This document shows positions 25,407-33,877 of a stretch of 64,000 bases of DNA, in pieces. Origin of the DNA: JAIEOG01 sp964519985 (GTDB taxonomy: Bacteria; Bdellovibrionota; FAC87; UBA2466); contig CAZFMF010000010.1 in NCBI GenBank assembly GCA_964519985.1, positions 27,585-91,584 of the forward strand. The letters run 5' to 3'. The notes below the pieces were generated by a model that was given only the letters and a program-made list of their open reading frames with translations, made no database searches and had not been told where the DNA came from. The first letter of the stretch is position 1. Each line of letters opens with the position of its first letter. The position numbers and the translations under genes were made by a program.

Positions 25407-26000
25407 TTAGTAACCGAGCCCCGCCACCGCCGAACTTAAGATCGCGGTACAAATTCCGTGCGCGGCGAGCACCGTCCCAGAACCGGTGTTTGGAACAATA
25501 CCGTTCAAAAGCTCATTGAATCCGGCCACGCCCTCGGCGACCGTTGCTGCGGACGGCTTGCGGCCCGTAGCCCGAATCATCAAAGTTTCGACCACGGTTC
25601 GCCGCTCTGCCGCCGTGATGGCGCCCGGCAAGCGGTTCAGATTCACATCGCCGTAAACGAGTTTTCGGCGGCTCGCATCGACCGTCGACGTTACGCAGGC
25701 TTGTGCGAGCATTTCGGCGGTCGCGCGCAGCGAAGACGAAGTCATGCCGCCCGTCGCCGCGATCTGCGAAGCCTTGCGGTCGAACTGGTTGCCGATATTG
25801 TTGTCATTGAGATTCAGTCCGCCGGAAAAGGCCTCGATGTACGCGATCAGCTCGAAGCTATTACGCGCACTCATCGAAGTTTCGATGGGGTCGGCCGACG
25901 TTTCTTGGACCGTCCCGGCTTCATCGCTCTTCGCGCAAGCGGCGAGCAAAGCAATCAGCACGAACGAGAGGGCTTTCAAGTTTTTCATCACGTGCACCAT
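25407..26000 (-). CDS. Lipoprotein of unknown function
   Basis: Not recognised. Seen: a lipobox LLAAC (Cys22) after a signal peptide, and about 175 mature residues that are mainly helical. It contains IEAFSGGLNLNDNNIGNQFD, LRATAEMLAQACV, RRKLVYGDVNLNRLPGAITA and VVETLMIRATGRKPSA, the last resembling the helix seen in planctomycete-type DUF1592/DUF1553 partners of c-haem proteins; this similarity is a guess. ATG at 26000 has a GAGGAG site 5 nt upstream. It sits between the c-haem gene and the DUF1501 gene in the operon, 25 bp from the latter. Confidence 0.7.
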   Translation of the reverse strand: MVHVMKNLKALSFVLIALLAACAKSDEAGTVQETSADPIETSMSARNSFELIAYIEAFSGGLNLNDNNIGNQFDRKASQIAATGGMTSSSLRATAEMLAQACVTSTVDASRRKLVYGDVNLNRLPGAITAAERRTVVETLMIRATGRKPSAATVAEGVAGFNELLNGIVPNTGSGTVLAAHGICTAILSSAVAGLGY

Positions 26001-26019
26001 ACGTTCTCCTCAATTGCGA

Positions 26020-27261
26020 TCAGCGGTTCGCGTAGTGGATCGCAATCAGTTCGTAGATTTTCCGCAGGTTCTTGTCCTGCTGGAAGATCTTGGCAAATTC
26101 GGCAATCGCGTTCTTTTGGGCATCAATGCGGGCCCGGTCTTCCGGCGACATCGTCTTCAGACTGTAGTCCCGATGGAGATAGACTTGCGAAATGATGCGT
26201 TTCACGAGGCAGCGATAAACTCCCGACGACCCGGCCACCAGCTTGGCCCATTCTTCGAGACCGCGGCCCGAGAGGTACTTCAAATCGTTTCCGTACGTTT
26301 CAAATGAACGGCCCGGAATCTCGTTGAATCCGAAAATGTCGGCGTTCTGTTGGTTCGTCACGAAGAGGTGCCAGGTGTCGTTGCGCACGGGGTAGCTCAC
26401 GAAGTTCGTTTCATTAATCTTGTCGCGCACCGGGATATATTGCAGGAATCCATCGTCGTTCGTGTCGTACCGCGAGAACGCCGGGCGAACGAAGCCGTCC
26501 ATTTGCGCGTGGCAGCTCTTGCAATTTGTAGCGTAATCTTCGGGACTACCGGCCGGGGCACGTGGCACGTCGCGACTCACGTAGGTGTCAGGGATGATCA
26601 AGGTTTGGATCGCTTCGTGTTCAACGCAATACAGGTTGTTTAGCACACCGGGAAAATTGCGACGGTTCGTGCCCATGTCGATGTAGTTACGGGACCATGG
26701 GTCGGTTGTGAAAATGCCGACCGCCGGGAAGCCGGGGCGGCGTTCACCCTTTAAAACGTTGCGCGGGTTCTTATTGCGCCAGATCCCGTTGTAATGGATA
26801 TCCGGCCGGGCCGCGTAGCTCACGTTGGGGTCGGTCACCGTAGGATCGAAGAACACCCAGTCTTTCGTAAAGATTTCATCGAACGGTAGCCCGTCGCGGG
26901 CGTAACCGAGGAATAAGGCACTCAATTCGTTGCGGTTGCCTAATGGCGATCCTTCGCGGTTGAAAGTCTGGGGGATCGAGGCGATGGCGACGTTGTAAAA
27001 CTCCGGGGATCCGATTTTGGGATCGGTAATGAGCGCCGCCGCGGCCTTTTGATCGTCCGCGTGGACGAGCGAAACGATCTCATTGAACTTCGGGTGCGAC
27101 GGCAACAGGGGTACGCCGCGCGTGAGGTTCATGTGAATTTTGTTGGCCAGCTCAATTGACTCTTCAATCGTACGGCCGAAGGCCGGCGTAGGATAAAGGG
27201 CCACCGTGATCACGGCCGCGATCAGAAATCCGATGCCGCGTTTCGCAAGATTTCGATTCAC
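26020..27261 (-). CDS. Exported mono-c-haem protein, DUF1585-like
   Basis: Seen: a GTG start directly preceded by a near-perfect AAAGGAGG site, a signal peptide (GFLIAAVITVALYPTPAFG), a 230-residue helical domain, and a single haem motif CKSCH followed by AQMDGFVRPAFSRYDTNDDG. CxxCHxxxDG with a following phenylalanine-rich segment and a C-terminal helical tail is reminiscent of the DUF1585/DUF1588 haem domains of planctomycetes. First gene of the five-gene operon; a longer ATG start at 27339 is rejected since the GTG has the better site. Probable partner of the DUF1501 protein. Confidence 0.8.
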   Translation of the reverse strand: MNRNLAKRGIGFLIAAVITVALYPTPAFGRTIEESIELANKIHMNLTRGVPLLPSHPKFNEIVSLVHADDQKAAAALITDPKIGSPEFYNVAIASIPQTFNREGSPLGNRNELSALFLGYARDGLPFDEIFTKDWVFFDPTVTDPNVSYAARPDIHYNGIWRNKNPRNVLKGERRPGFPAVGIFTTDPWSRNYIDMGTNRRNFPGVLNNLYCVEHEAIQTLIIPDTYVSRDVPRAPAGSPEDYATNCKSCHAQMDGFVRPAFSRYDTNDDGFLQYIPVRDKINETNFVSYPVRNDTWHLFVTNQQNADIFGFNEIPGRSFETYGNDLKYLSGRGLEEWAKLVAGSSGVYRCLVKRIISQVYLHRDYSLKTMSPEDRARIDAQKNAIAEFAKIFQQDKNLRKIYELIAIHYANR

Positions 27262-27389
27262 TCGGCCTCCTTTAAGTTCCTTCATTCTGACCCCCGAATG
27301 TGAAGCATTCGTGGAGGCAGAAACTCTTTTCAAAAACACAGTTCTTAAAGGCTTAAAGTTTGCGAAATCGGTGCCAGAGCTTGTTTGCG

Positions 27390-27402
27390 CACGCGACGCG
27401 TG
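27390..27402. promoter_or_regulatory. 13-bp palindrome upstream of the c-haem operon
   Basis: CACGCGACGCGTG, a perfect odd-centred palindrome 129 bp upstream of the first gene of the c-haem/DUF1501 operon. Position suits an operator, but nothing else supports this. Confidence 0.3.
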
Positions 27403-27495
27403 TTTGAGGCTTAGGCAGATGCCGAACTTTTGGACGCAAATGGGTCGCGGTCCAAAATCCCATAAGGATCTAGAGAGTTGGGTTGGCTAGGTCTT

Positions 27496-27525
27496 TGACA
27501 CTTCCGCCAATTGGCGGAAGCGTCA
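27496..27525. promoter_or_regulatory. Perfect 20-bp palindrome with extended arms
   Basis: CTTCCGCCAATTGGCGGAAG at 27501-27520 is a perfect 20-bp palindrome, and TGAC/GTCA extend the arms to 15 bp with one mismatch. It lies 19 bp after the ArsC-like stop codon on the minus strand with no T-run, so it may be a weak terminator or an operator for the downstream operon. Confidence 0.5.
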
Positions 27526-27543
27526 GGCAAAAGCGCGAAAGGA

Positions 27544-27903
27544 TTAAACTTCTGGGACGGCGACGAAGTCCAGCAAGCTGTCTTCGTCGAAACCTTGGTA
27601 GGCCCGATTGTCTTTGATGATCAATGGGCGCTTAATCAGATTCGGGTCTTTGAGCATGAGACGAATGGCTTCGTTCTTTGTGGTGCGGCGGCGACCGAGA
27701 TGGTTTTCACGGTACGTCGTGCTCCGCTGATTCAAACTGGCGTAGATGTTCTCCGCCTTGATCACTTTTTCCAGAAGGCTGCGCGGCGGCGGCTCATGGA
27801 CAATGTCCTTCAACTGGTAGCGCACGCCTTTTTTGTTCAGGAAAGCGATGGCTTTCTTGCACTGCGTGCAGCTCTTCTTCGCGTAAAGAACAATTTCTCC
27901 CAT
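27544..27903 (-). CDS. ArsC/Spx-family thioredoxin-fold protein
   Basis: Seen: 119 residues, MGEIVLYAKKSCTQCKKAIA with a CxxC at residues 11-14 (CTQC), a KDIVHEPPP segment and the cis-Pro region LIKRPLIIKDNRAYQGFDED. This is the ArsC/Spx/YffB group; the CxxC favours an Spx- or MgsR-like redox protein or a glutaredoxin-dependent reductase over classic arsenate reductase, which uses CX5R. No ars genes are nearby. GAGGAGG precedes the chosen ATG; the longer frame (34 more residues) is not supported. Confidence 0.83.
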   Translation of the reverse strand: MGEIVLYAKKSCTQCKKAIAFLNKKGVRYQLKDIVHEPPPRSLLEKVIKAENIYASLNQRSTTYRENHLGRRRTTKNEAIRLMLKDPNLIKRPLIIKDNRAYQGFDEDSLLDFVAVPEV

Positions 27904-28040
27904 CCGGCCTCCTCGTAAAACGTGGCTTTTCTTAACATAAGGCTGACACTGGAACAAGGAACAAAGGAACCTCAGCGGCGGAAGTCTTTGGGGCGATCTG
28001 GCCATTGTGGTTTTCGCGAAATTCCGGCAAAGCTTGGGCT

Positions 28041-28592
28041 GTGATTCGAGACACGGGCGTCGAAAAAAAGAGCGAGAAACTGGCCGGCAACCGGATCGCG
28101 TTTGGCATTTGCGGGGGCATCGGCGCCGTCGAATCGGTGCGGGCCATTCGCGAATTACGTCGGCATGGCGCCGATATCACAGCCTTTTTAACCCCCAGCG
28201 CCGAGCGTTTTATCACCGAGCTGAGCGTCGCCTGGGCCACTCAGACTCCGGTGGTCCGAGAAGCCGGTGCGGACGTAGACCATTTGGATCCTTTCGATCT
28301 CGTCGTGGTGGCTCCCCTGACATTGCATTCGCTATCCAAGTTCGCCTTGGGACTGACGGATAGTGCCGTCGCCTTATTGGTGGCCGGACAATTGGGTCGA
28401 AAAGGAAGAATAGCGCTGGTACCCGCCATGAACTTGCAGTTAAAAGAACACCCACTCTTCGGGGAATACCGCCACCGGCTCGAAAGCTGGGGCGCGCATT
28501 TTTTCCCGGCGACGGAGCAAGAGGGGCGTTGGAAAATGCCGACGCCCGAAGCATTGGCCGAGTGGGTGATTGAGGTAGCGGGTGCGCGTTGA
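28041..28592 (+). CDS. Flavoprotein (HFCD / phosphopantothenoylcysteine decarboxylase-like)
   Basis: Seen: NRIAFGICGGIGAVESVRAI with the flavoprotein N-terminal strand-loop, LRRHGADITAFLTPSAERFI, LDPFDLVVVAPLTLHSLSKF and LVPAMNLQLKEHPLF, all typical of the homo-oligomeric flavin-containing Cys decarboxylase (HFCD) family. PAMN is the catalytic loop signature; the His of the PPCDC active site is not obvious, so the substrate is uncertain (lantibiotic-decarboxylase or UbiX-like alternatives). The GTG start is tentative; a TTG 12 codons earlier is also possible. It overlaps the methyltransferase gene by 11 nt. Confidence 0.72.
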   Translation: MIRDTGVEKKSEKLAGNRIAFGICGGIGAVESVRAIRELRRHGADITAFLTPSAERFITELSVAWATQTPVVREAGADVDHLDPFDLVVVAPLTLHSLSKFALGLTDSAVALLVAGQLGRKGRIALVPAMNLQLKEHPLFGEYRHRLESWGAHFFPATEQEGRWKMPTPEALAEWVIEVAGAR

Positions 28593-29697
28593 GTTGCAGG
28601 TTGAACAGGTTGGATTGATGGGCCAAGGCGTGGCCCACGATACCCAAGGAAATATTTATTTTATCCCCGGAGCTCTACCCGGCGATCGCATTTTGGCGGA
28701 GACGGTGGAAACGTCGAAACGTTACCGGGATGCCGAACTCGTCGAAGTGCTGGCGCCGTCACCCGATCGCCGCGATCCGGAGTGCGCGGTGTTTCACGAA
28801 TGTGGGGGGTGTGATTGGCTGCATTGGGACTACGCCGCCCAAGTCGCCGCGAAAGAAAAGACCCTGCGCCATGTCTTGGAACGTTCCACTTGGCTTCCGG
28901 AGAAATTTCTTCCCACCATCACCGCGAATGAGACCATGGGTTACCGCAATCGCATTCAGTTGCACGCGGCCGGTGGCCGCTTGGGATTTTATCGTCGGAA
29001 ATCGCACGACGTGGTCGATATTGCGTCGTGTCCGGTGGCCCACCCGAAACTGAACGCTTCCCTGGCCGAGCTGCGCCGGGAACCCGAATCGCTAGCGGGC
29101 GGAAAGATCGAGCTTTTCGTCCAGGAGGATGGCGGTGTGGGCCGGCGCGACAACGAGGCGAATGCTGCGGCTGGCTTCGCGCAGGTGCACGACGCCCAAA
29201 ATGCGTTACTGCGGCAGGCCATTGGCCAGCTGGTTTTGGGGGCCGAGGCGAAAAATGTTTTGGAACTCTTCGCGGGGAACGGAAATCTGACGTTTGAATA
29301 CCTCTCCGGCGTCGAAGAGGTGATTGCGATCGATAGCTCACCCACCGCGTTGCAACAAGCGCGCGAACGCTTGAAGGCATTTGCGGGCAAGCGCGCGGCC
29401 TTTATCGAGGCTAACGTCGACGTGCGTCTGAAGCGGCGCCTGCCCCGCGAATTCATGCAGGGGTATGATACACTTTTGTTGGATCCACCGCGGGCGGGGG
29501 CGGAAGGGTGTCTTGAACCTCTTTGCTTCGACGGCCTTCAGACGATCATTTATGTCTCGTGCAATCCGGTGGCGTTCACGAAAGACGTTCAATGCCTCAA
29601 TGCGCAATTCGATTTTCGGCAGGTGCAAATCATCGACATGTTCCCACATACCCGTCACATCGAATTCATCGCCTTGTTCTCGCGGCGTGCTTCCTAA
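28582..29697 (+). CDS. 23S rRNA (uracil-5-)-methyltransferase, RumA/TrmA family
   Basis: Seen: an N-terminal TRAM-like region, four cysteines for a 4Fe-4S cluster (ECAVFHECGGCDWLHW and a later Cys), the SAM-binding motif LELFAGNGNLTFEY, AIDSSPTALQQARERL, the DPPRAG motif and the catalytic SCNP followed by HTRHIE. These are the RumA/RlmD features; length 371 is a little short for RlmD. Whether it modifies 23S rRNA at U747 or U1939, or tRNA, cannot be said. GTG start at 28582 overlaps the flavoprotein stop. Confidence 0.85.
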   Translation: MRVELQVEQVGLMGQGVAHDTQGNIYFIPGALPGDRILAETVETSKRYRDAELVEVLAPSPDRRDPECAVFHECGGCDWLHWDYAAQVAAKEKTLRHVLERSTWLPEKFLPTITANETMGYRNRIQLHAAGGRLGFYRRKSHDVVDIASCPVAHPKLNASLAELRREPESLAGGKIELFVQEDGGVGRRDNEANAAAGFAQVHDAQNALLRQAIGQLVLGAEAKNVLELFAGNGNLTFEYLSGVEEVIAIDSSPTALQQARERLKAFAGKRAAFIEANVDVRLKRRLPREFMQGYDTLLLDPPRAGAEGCLEPLCFDGLQTIIYVSCNPVAFTKDVQCLNAQFDFRQVQIIDMFPHTRHIEFIALFSRRAS

Positions 29698-30551
29698 TTG
29701 CGTTTCCGATCTTCGCGGAGCCTGAGCAAGGCACCATCGCGGAGTTGATGGAGGACTCCGAACTTTATAAAGAGGCCCGGTTAGGACCTTCGTTCGGCCT
29801 TCTGCCCAAAGGGACGCTCCTGCGCTTGCTGGGCGAGCAAACCGGCCGTTTTGTCTCGGTGGAAGTCGAGCTGCAGAGCGGGACGCTGGAAGGTTGGGTC
29901 GTGAAACAGCGGCTGAACCTGGAAGAACAATCGCGGGAGGAGCTTCTCGAAGAGTCGCGACGTGGGGACGACAAACCAAAAAACGCGCGGGAACTGGCCC
30001 CGCGCATTAAGCGCAGTCGGGTGCCGAAGGACGAGGGGCTTTTGTTACGCCGCCAGCCCACCTTTTTTTACGGTCCGAATGTAGCCGGCGTTTTCAGCAT
30101 CATTAACGCCTCTACCGATTCGTTCACCGGAATGGGATTCTCCGCCGGGGGACATGTCGGCACTTTCTTGGGGCGGGATCTTCCGCTGCGCTTCGAATTG
30201 ACCTACCTCTCCCTCAACGGCCTGGGACAGGCCACGGCCGCACCGGTCAGCTTCGGATTTCTGGAGACGGCCCTTTCGTTGGCCTATCAGGTGAACGATT
30301 TGGAATTGGTCGCGCGCACGGGATATGCCTTTGCGATGGGCGTTTCGACGTTGCCGGGAGCCTTGAACGGTTCCTTCGGAGCGATTTCCGAGCTTTCGAC
30401 CCTTTGGATCGGGGGAGGCATCGGATACCAGTTTACGTTTTCCGAGATTACCCACGCGACCGTGCGGGCCATGTACGGAGTGGGGTTAATCCAGTCCCCA
30501 TTTGTCTTCCAAACCATTGGAATCCAAGCCCTCTTGGATTTTCAGGGCTAG
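29592..30551 (+). CDS. Outer-membrane beta-barrel protein with SH3-like N-terminal domain
   Basis: Seen: a hydrophobic signal core (LVLAACFLIAFPIFA), an SH3-like domain (GLLPKGTLLRLLGEQTGRFV, EVELQSGTLEGWVVKQRL), a charged linker, then a membrane-barrel region of about 160 residues ending in an aromatic-rich strand (IGIQALLDFQG). The start is unclear: no ATG, GTG or TTG lies directly before the signal core, so translation may begin at ATG 29592 inside the methyltransferase gene, giving an n-region of about 27 residues. The 3' end is followed by a strong terminator. Function unknown; outer-membrane location inferred. Confidence 0.65.
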   Translation: MPQCAIRFSAGANHRHVPTYPSHRIHRLVLAACFLIAFPIFAEPEQGTIAELMEDSELYKEARLGPSFGLLPKGTLLRLLGEQTGRFVSVEVELQSGTLEGWVVKQRLNLEEQSREELLEESRRGDDKPKNARELAPRIKRSRVPKDEGLLLRRQPTFFYGPNVAGVFSIINASTDSFTGMGFSAGGHVGTFLGRDLPLRFELTYLSLNGLGQATAAPVSFGFLETALSLAYQVNDLELVARTGYAFAMGVSTLPGALNGSFGAISELSTLWIGGGIGYQFTFSEITHATVRAMYGVGLIQSPFVFQTIGIQALLDFQG

Positions 30552-30802
30552 CGCCCACTCCCCAGACAGCCTAAGTGTTCCAAACCCATCGGGGTTTTCG
30601 CGTCACGCGGAGGGGTGTTTCGGAACTCGTCGCCCCGGCCCTGTATACATTGTGAAAACCGCCTGATTCCAACAGGTTAATCATGGCACGGGGGCTGCAA
30701 TTCATAGAGGGCAGACACAACGCGAACTTCATCTAGTCCGACATCCTGGTTCGCAGCTTCGTTTCTCAGCTTGTTTTGCAACTTAGTCACTTCGCCTAAA
30801 TT
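30552..30802. other. Intergenic stretch with possible small transcript
   Basis: No ORF. An AAACCC/GGGTTT hairpin (30586-30600) may terminate the upstream gene. A -10-like TATACA (30644-30649) has no clear -35. The stretch ends at the strong hairpin at 30803-30830, so a short RNA of about 180 nt could start near 30656 and end there. Nothing else is recognisable. Confidence 0.3.
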
Positions 30803-30830
30803 AAAAGGGCCCCTTCACGGGGGCCCTTTT
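30803..30830. terminator. Strong bidirectional rho-independent terminator
   Basis: AAAAGGGCCCC (30803-30813) pairs with GGGGCCCTTTT (30820-30830), 11 bp with a 6-nt loop, followed on the plus strand by more T. The stop codon of the minus-strand propeller gene lies inside it. Confidence 0.85.
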
Positions 30831-32518
30831 TCTTTTTCCGCGGTCTCAAAACGCACGACCGCTTGTCGGTAGGTTTCCAGAGTGGAGTCGGAGATCAGTA
30901 CGCCATCGCGAAACACCGCGGGGTGGATCTTAAGCGCCTCCATCGCGGCTTGAGCGCCGGCTTCGCCGAGTAGGAAGGTGCGGCGCGGGGCGGCGAGCTT
31001 TCGCTTCCCGAGCCAGGCCGCGGCGGCGGCGGCTTCTGCCGCCGAAGTCGCGCTGACCGCGAGAACGCCGAACCCGCGTTGGGTGAGATAAATGATCTGC
31101 GGGTGGAAATGGGGCCGAAAGCTTTGCTCGCGAACTAAGACGATGAACGGAGTATTGGGCTGCGGATCTTTGGGGAGGTAGGTATAGCCGCGCAACGCAT
31201 TCTTCTCGTCGATTTCGGCCGGCGTGGCGGTGGGCCAACACCCTTCGCTTTTTTCGGCGTCGGGAAGGGGGGTCCAAAGTTCTTCACGCGATCCGCCCCA
31301 GCGCCAGAGTTGTTCGGGGCGCCGCCCGGTCGATCGGATGAAGAAGAACCCCACCTTACCCGCAACCGCACTTTTCTCGACGGCCGGGGGACCCGCCACC
31401 AGTCCCGCGCTCGGGGGCAGGGACAGTCGCCGTCCCTTCGTTCCGGATGCCGCAACTTCCCACCCGCCCCACTCGGATTGGGCGCCACGACTTTGTGAAA
31501 AAACGAGACGGTCGCGACGCGTATCCATCCCAAAGGTCTCGATCTCGGCGTCCATGTCCGATACCGGCTTCACCGCGCCGGTCAAGGCGCCAAAGACGAG
31601 GCGCGATTCGGTAATTCCGGATGGGAAGAAGATGCCGTCCGAGGCCGCGCTGAAAAGTGCGGGGGAGGCATTCGTCGCCACCGGCTCGCTAAAGCGGAGC
31701 AACGGTTTTTCGTCGCTAAACCAAATCAGTTCCTCCGCGTGAATGTCGGACGAGAGGTGGCGCAACGCCAGCGCCCGACCGTCAGAGGAGATATCGTCGA
31801 TCCGATGGCGGCCGTTCAGCGTGGCCAGTAGGGAGAGCTTCCGTTCGGCGGGCTCGAAACGATAAATCAAAAAGTCGGAGCCGGGACCCGGCGCGGAGAA
31901 CGCGAGCCAGCTTCCATCCGGGGACCAAGCGGCGCTTTCGGCTTTGGCGGCTTCGGGCAAAGAGACTTCTTCCAATTTGCGATCGGCATCGGACCAAAGC
32001 CAAAGTCCGCCGGTCTGATTTGGAATCGCCGCGAAACTTTTTCCGTCGCGGGAAGCCCGAAACGATCGGATACCGCCGTCGATTGAAGTCAGCGCGATGG
32101 GTTTGCCGTGGGGGGACGTTTGTTCGTAAACCTGGCGATCTCCTTCCACGCCGTCGAGGTAAAAAACACCCAGTGCCGAGATCTGCGGCCCTTCCGGCCG
32201 GGGCAGTTTGAAGAGCCGTTCCAGCGGCATTGGCGTACAGCCCTTTTTCTCCTCCGGCGAGGCCGCGGGTTCGGCCGAGACTTGCGCGGGAGCGCCGATG
32301 GGTCGACCGTGGGGCGAGCTCTTTTTAGGTTTTCCGCCGGCCTTTTTGGGGGTGCCGCTTTTGACTAAGGGGGGCGCTTTCGGCGGTATCTGTTTGCTGG
32401 TTTTTGGCGGTAGAACGAGCCCTTCGCCGCGCTTATGCTTGGGTTCCGCGGCCAGACTGGTCAAAACGCCAACCATTCCCATACTAATGAGGGGCCTAAG
32501 AAAGGTTTGCAGTTTCAT
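30815..32518 (-). CDS. Exported beta-propeller protein, prolyl-oligopeptidase-like with no nucleophile
   Basis: Seen: a signal peptide (LISMGMVGVLTSLAA), a Lys/Pro-rich linker of about 60 residues, a WD40/TolB-type propeller (about 110-410; WSPDGSWLAFSAPGPG, DISSDGRALALRH) and a C-terminal alpha/beta-hydrolase-like domain (YLPKDPQPNTPFIVLVREQS, ITYLTQRGFGVLAVS-type strand, AAAAAAWLGKRKLAAPRRTF). The GxSxG elbow is replaced by LLGEAGAQAA, so the serine nucleophile is absent. It therefore looks like a pseudo-peptidase, possibly a binding scaffold. Periplasmic or surface location inferred; C-terminal residues overlap the terminator. Confidence 0.7.
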   Translation of the reverse strand: MKLQTFLRPLISMGMVGVLTSLAAEPKHKRGEGLVLPPKTSKQIPPKAPPLVKSGTPKKAGGKPKKSSPHGRPIGAPAQVSAEPAASPEEKKGCTPMPLERLFKLPRPEGPQISALGVFYLDGVEGDRQVYEQTSPHGKPIALTSIDGGIRSFRASRDGKSFAAIPNQTGGLWLWSDADRKLEEVSLPEAAKAESAAWSPDGSWLAFSAPGPGSDFLIYRFEPAERKLSLLATLNGRHRIDDISSDGRALALRHLSSDIHAEELIWFSDEKPLLRFSEPVATNASPALFSAASDGIFFPSGITESRLVFGALTGAVKPVSDMDAEIETFGMDTRRDRLVFSQSRGAQSEWGGWEVAASGTKGRRLSLPPSAGLVAGPPAVEKSAVAGKVGFFFIRSTGRRPEQLWRWGGSREELWTPLPDAEKSEGCWPTATPAEIDEKNALRGYTYLPKDPQPNTPFIVLVREQSFRPHFHPQIIYLTQRGFGVLAVSATSAAEAAAAAAWLGKRKLAAPRRTFLLGEAGAQAAMEALKIHPAVFRDGVLISDSTLETYRQAVVRFETAEKEKGPP

Positions 32519-32584
32519 CGTCTTGCCGTAAGAGAAAGGGTATTAAGGCCGAGTGCAAAGTACAAGCTCCGCCTAAGAAAGACC

Positions 32585-33550
32585 ATGTTGGATAAAGATC
32601 TGTATGAAGTGCTCGGCGTCAAAAAAACTGCGAACGATTCCGAGATCCGCAAAGCGTTTTTAAAGCTGGCAAAAAAATACCACCCCGATGTGAATCAAGG
32701 GAATAAAGAGGCGGAACAAAAGTTCAAGGAAGTCAGCTTCGCCCACGAAGTGCTGAAAGATAAAAAGAAGCGCGCCCAGTACGATCAGATGCGTGACACG
32801 GTCGGCCGCGGAGGCTTTGGCGGCGGTGGCGCCGGACGGGGCGGGAGTTGGAACCCGCAAGGCGCGGGCGGCGGCGCGTACTCCTACGAAACGTTCAGCG
32901 ACTTTGGGCTGGGCGACCTATTCCAAGAGATTTTCGGTGGCGGGGGCGGCTTCGGCGGATTCGAAGGAATGCGGGGAGGGGGGCGACGTACTGGCGGACG
33001 TCCGTTCCCACAGCGCGGTGCCGATCGCGAGGCGGCACTCAACATCAGTTTTTTGGAAGCCGCGCGCGGTGGCGATCGATCGATTGAATTTTCCGACGGC
33101 CGGCGCATGACGGTGAAGATTCCCGCCGGAGTAGAGACCGGCTCCAAAATCAAGCTCTCGGGACAGGGCGATCCGGGCGCGGGTGGCGGTCCAAACGGGG
33201 ATTTGATTTTGATCCTAGAAGTCGCGTCGCACCCGCTCTACAAACGCGACGGTCTCGATATTATTTTGACCTTACCGATCACCTTTTCGGAAGCGGTGTT
33301 GGGTGCGGAAGTGGATGTGCCCACCCTCGATGGCAAAGTCGTCATGAAAATTCCGAAGGGGATGTCCAGTGGGCAGCGTTTGAAGCTCACCGGCAAAGGT
33401 GTGAAGCCGGCTCGCGGTGAACGCACGGGCGATCAAATCGTGGAAGTCGCGATCAAGGTGCCAAAAGCTCCGGACACCGCTTACACCGAAGCCGCCGAGG
33501 CGTTGCGTAGCACGGCCTTTAATCCCCGCGAAGATCTCGTCACCTCTTAG
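32585..33550 (+). CDS. cbpA: CbpA/DnaJ-type co-chaperone
   Basis: Seen: an N-terminal J domain (residues 5-70) with the HPD motif at 33-35, a long Gly/Phe-rich region, then a C-terminal substrate-binding domain (GADREAALNISFLEAARGGD, SGQGDPGAGGGPNGDLIL, LPITFSEAVLGAEVDVPTLD) ending in a dimerisation segment. The zinc-finger domain of DnaJ is missing, placing it in the CbpA (type II) group. Stimulates DnaK ATPase for protein folding. ATG at 32585 precedes the J domain; the upstream 50-codon frame lacks similarity. REP repeat follows directly after the stop. Confidence 0.9.
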   Translation: MLDKDLYEVLGVKKTANDSEIRKAFLKLAKKYHPDVNQGNKEAEQKFKEVSFAHEVLKDKKKRAQYDQMRDTVGRGGFGGGGAGRGGSWNPQGAGGGAYSYETFSDFGLGDLFQEIFGGGGGFGGFEGMRGGGRRTGGRPFPQRGADREAALNISFLEAARGGDRSIEFSDGRRMTVKIPAGVETGSKIKLSGQGDPGAGGGPNGDLILILEVASHPLYKRDGLDIILTLPITFSEAVLGAEVDVPTLDGKVVMKIPKGMSSGQRLKLTGKGVKPARGERTGDQIVEVAIKVPKAPDTAYTEAAEALRSTAFNPREDLVTS

Positions 33551-33637
33551 TCACTACGAGGGCCTTTGTCATTGCGAGGGCCTTTAGGCCCGAAGCAATC
33601 CCGCATCGCGGAGCGATGCGGTGGCGAGCAATGCCCT
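33551..33637. repeat. REP-like palindromic repeat
   Basis: Contains cattgcgagggcctttaggc, ccgaagcaatcccgcatcgc and ggagcgatgcggtggcgagc with two nested palindromes. It begins within a base of the cbpA stop. The intergenic region 33551-33877 holds this repeat, the palindrome group at 33741-33845 and a probable promoter for the first SUMF1 gene. Confidence 0.8.
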
Positions 33638-33740
33638 CAGTAAACAAACCCTGACGCGCCGACCCGGACCGCGCGCTAACTCAGTTCAACGTCGGCTTGT
33701 CGCCCCTGCGCTGCGCTACGGGGCCTTTGGGAAAACAACA

Positions 33741-33845
33741 TTTCCCGGAACATGTTCCGGGAACACCCTACCGTCCAAATTGTGTTTTATCGACGATATA
33801 TTTGTTTTTTTATGGGGAATCTCTCGCGCGAGAGGTTGCATGAGA
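33741..33845. promoter_or_regulatory. Three-palindrome module upstream of the SUMF1 array
   Basis: Contains a perfect 22-bp palindrome at 33741-33762 (half-site TTCCCGGAACA), then TATCGACGATA at about 33786-33797, then CTCTCGCGCGAGAG followed by GTTGCAT (33823-33843). A recognisable second copy with the same order lies at 35393-35490. The two copies share about 56 nearly identical bases ending at the start codons, so the promoter was duplicated with the gene. Role as operator or processing site is inferred. Confidence 0.6.
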
Positions 33846-33877
33846 TCGGCTCGGCGATGTGGGGTAGAATTTAGGCC

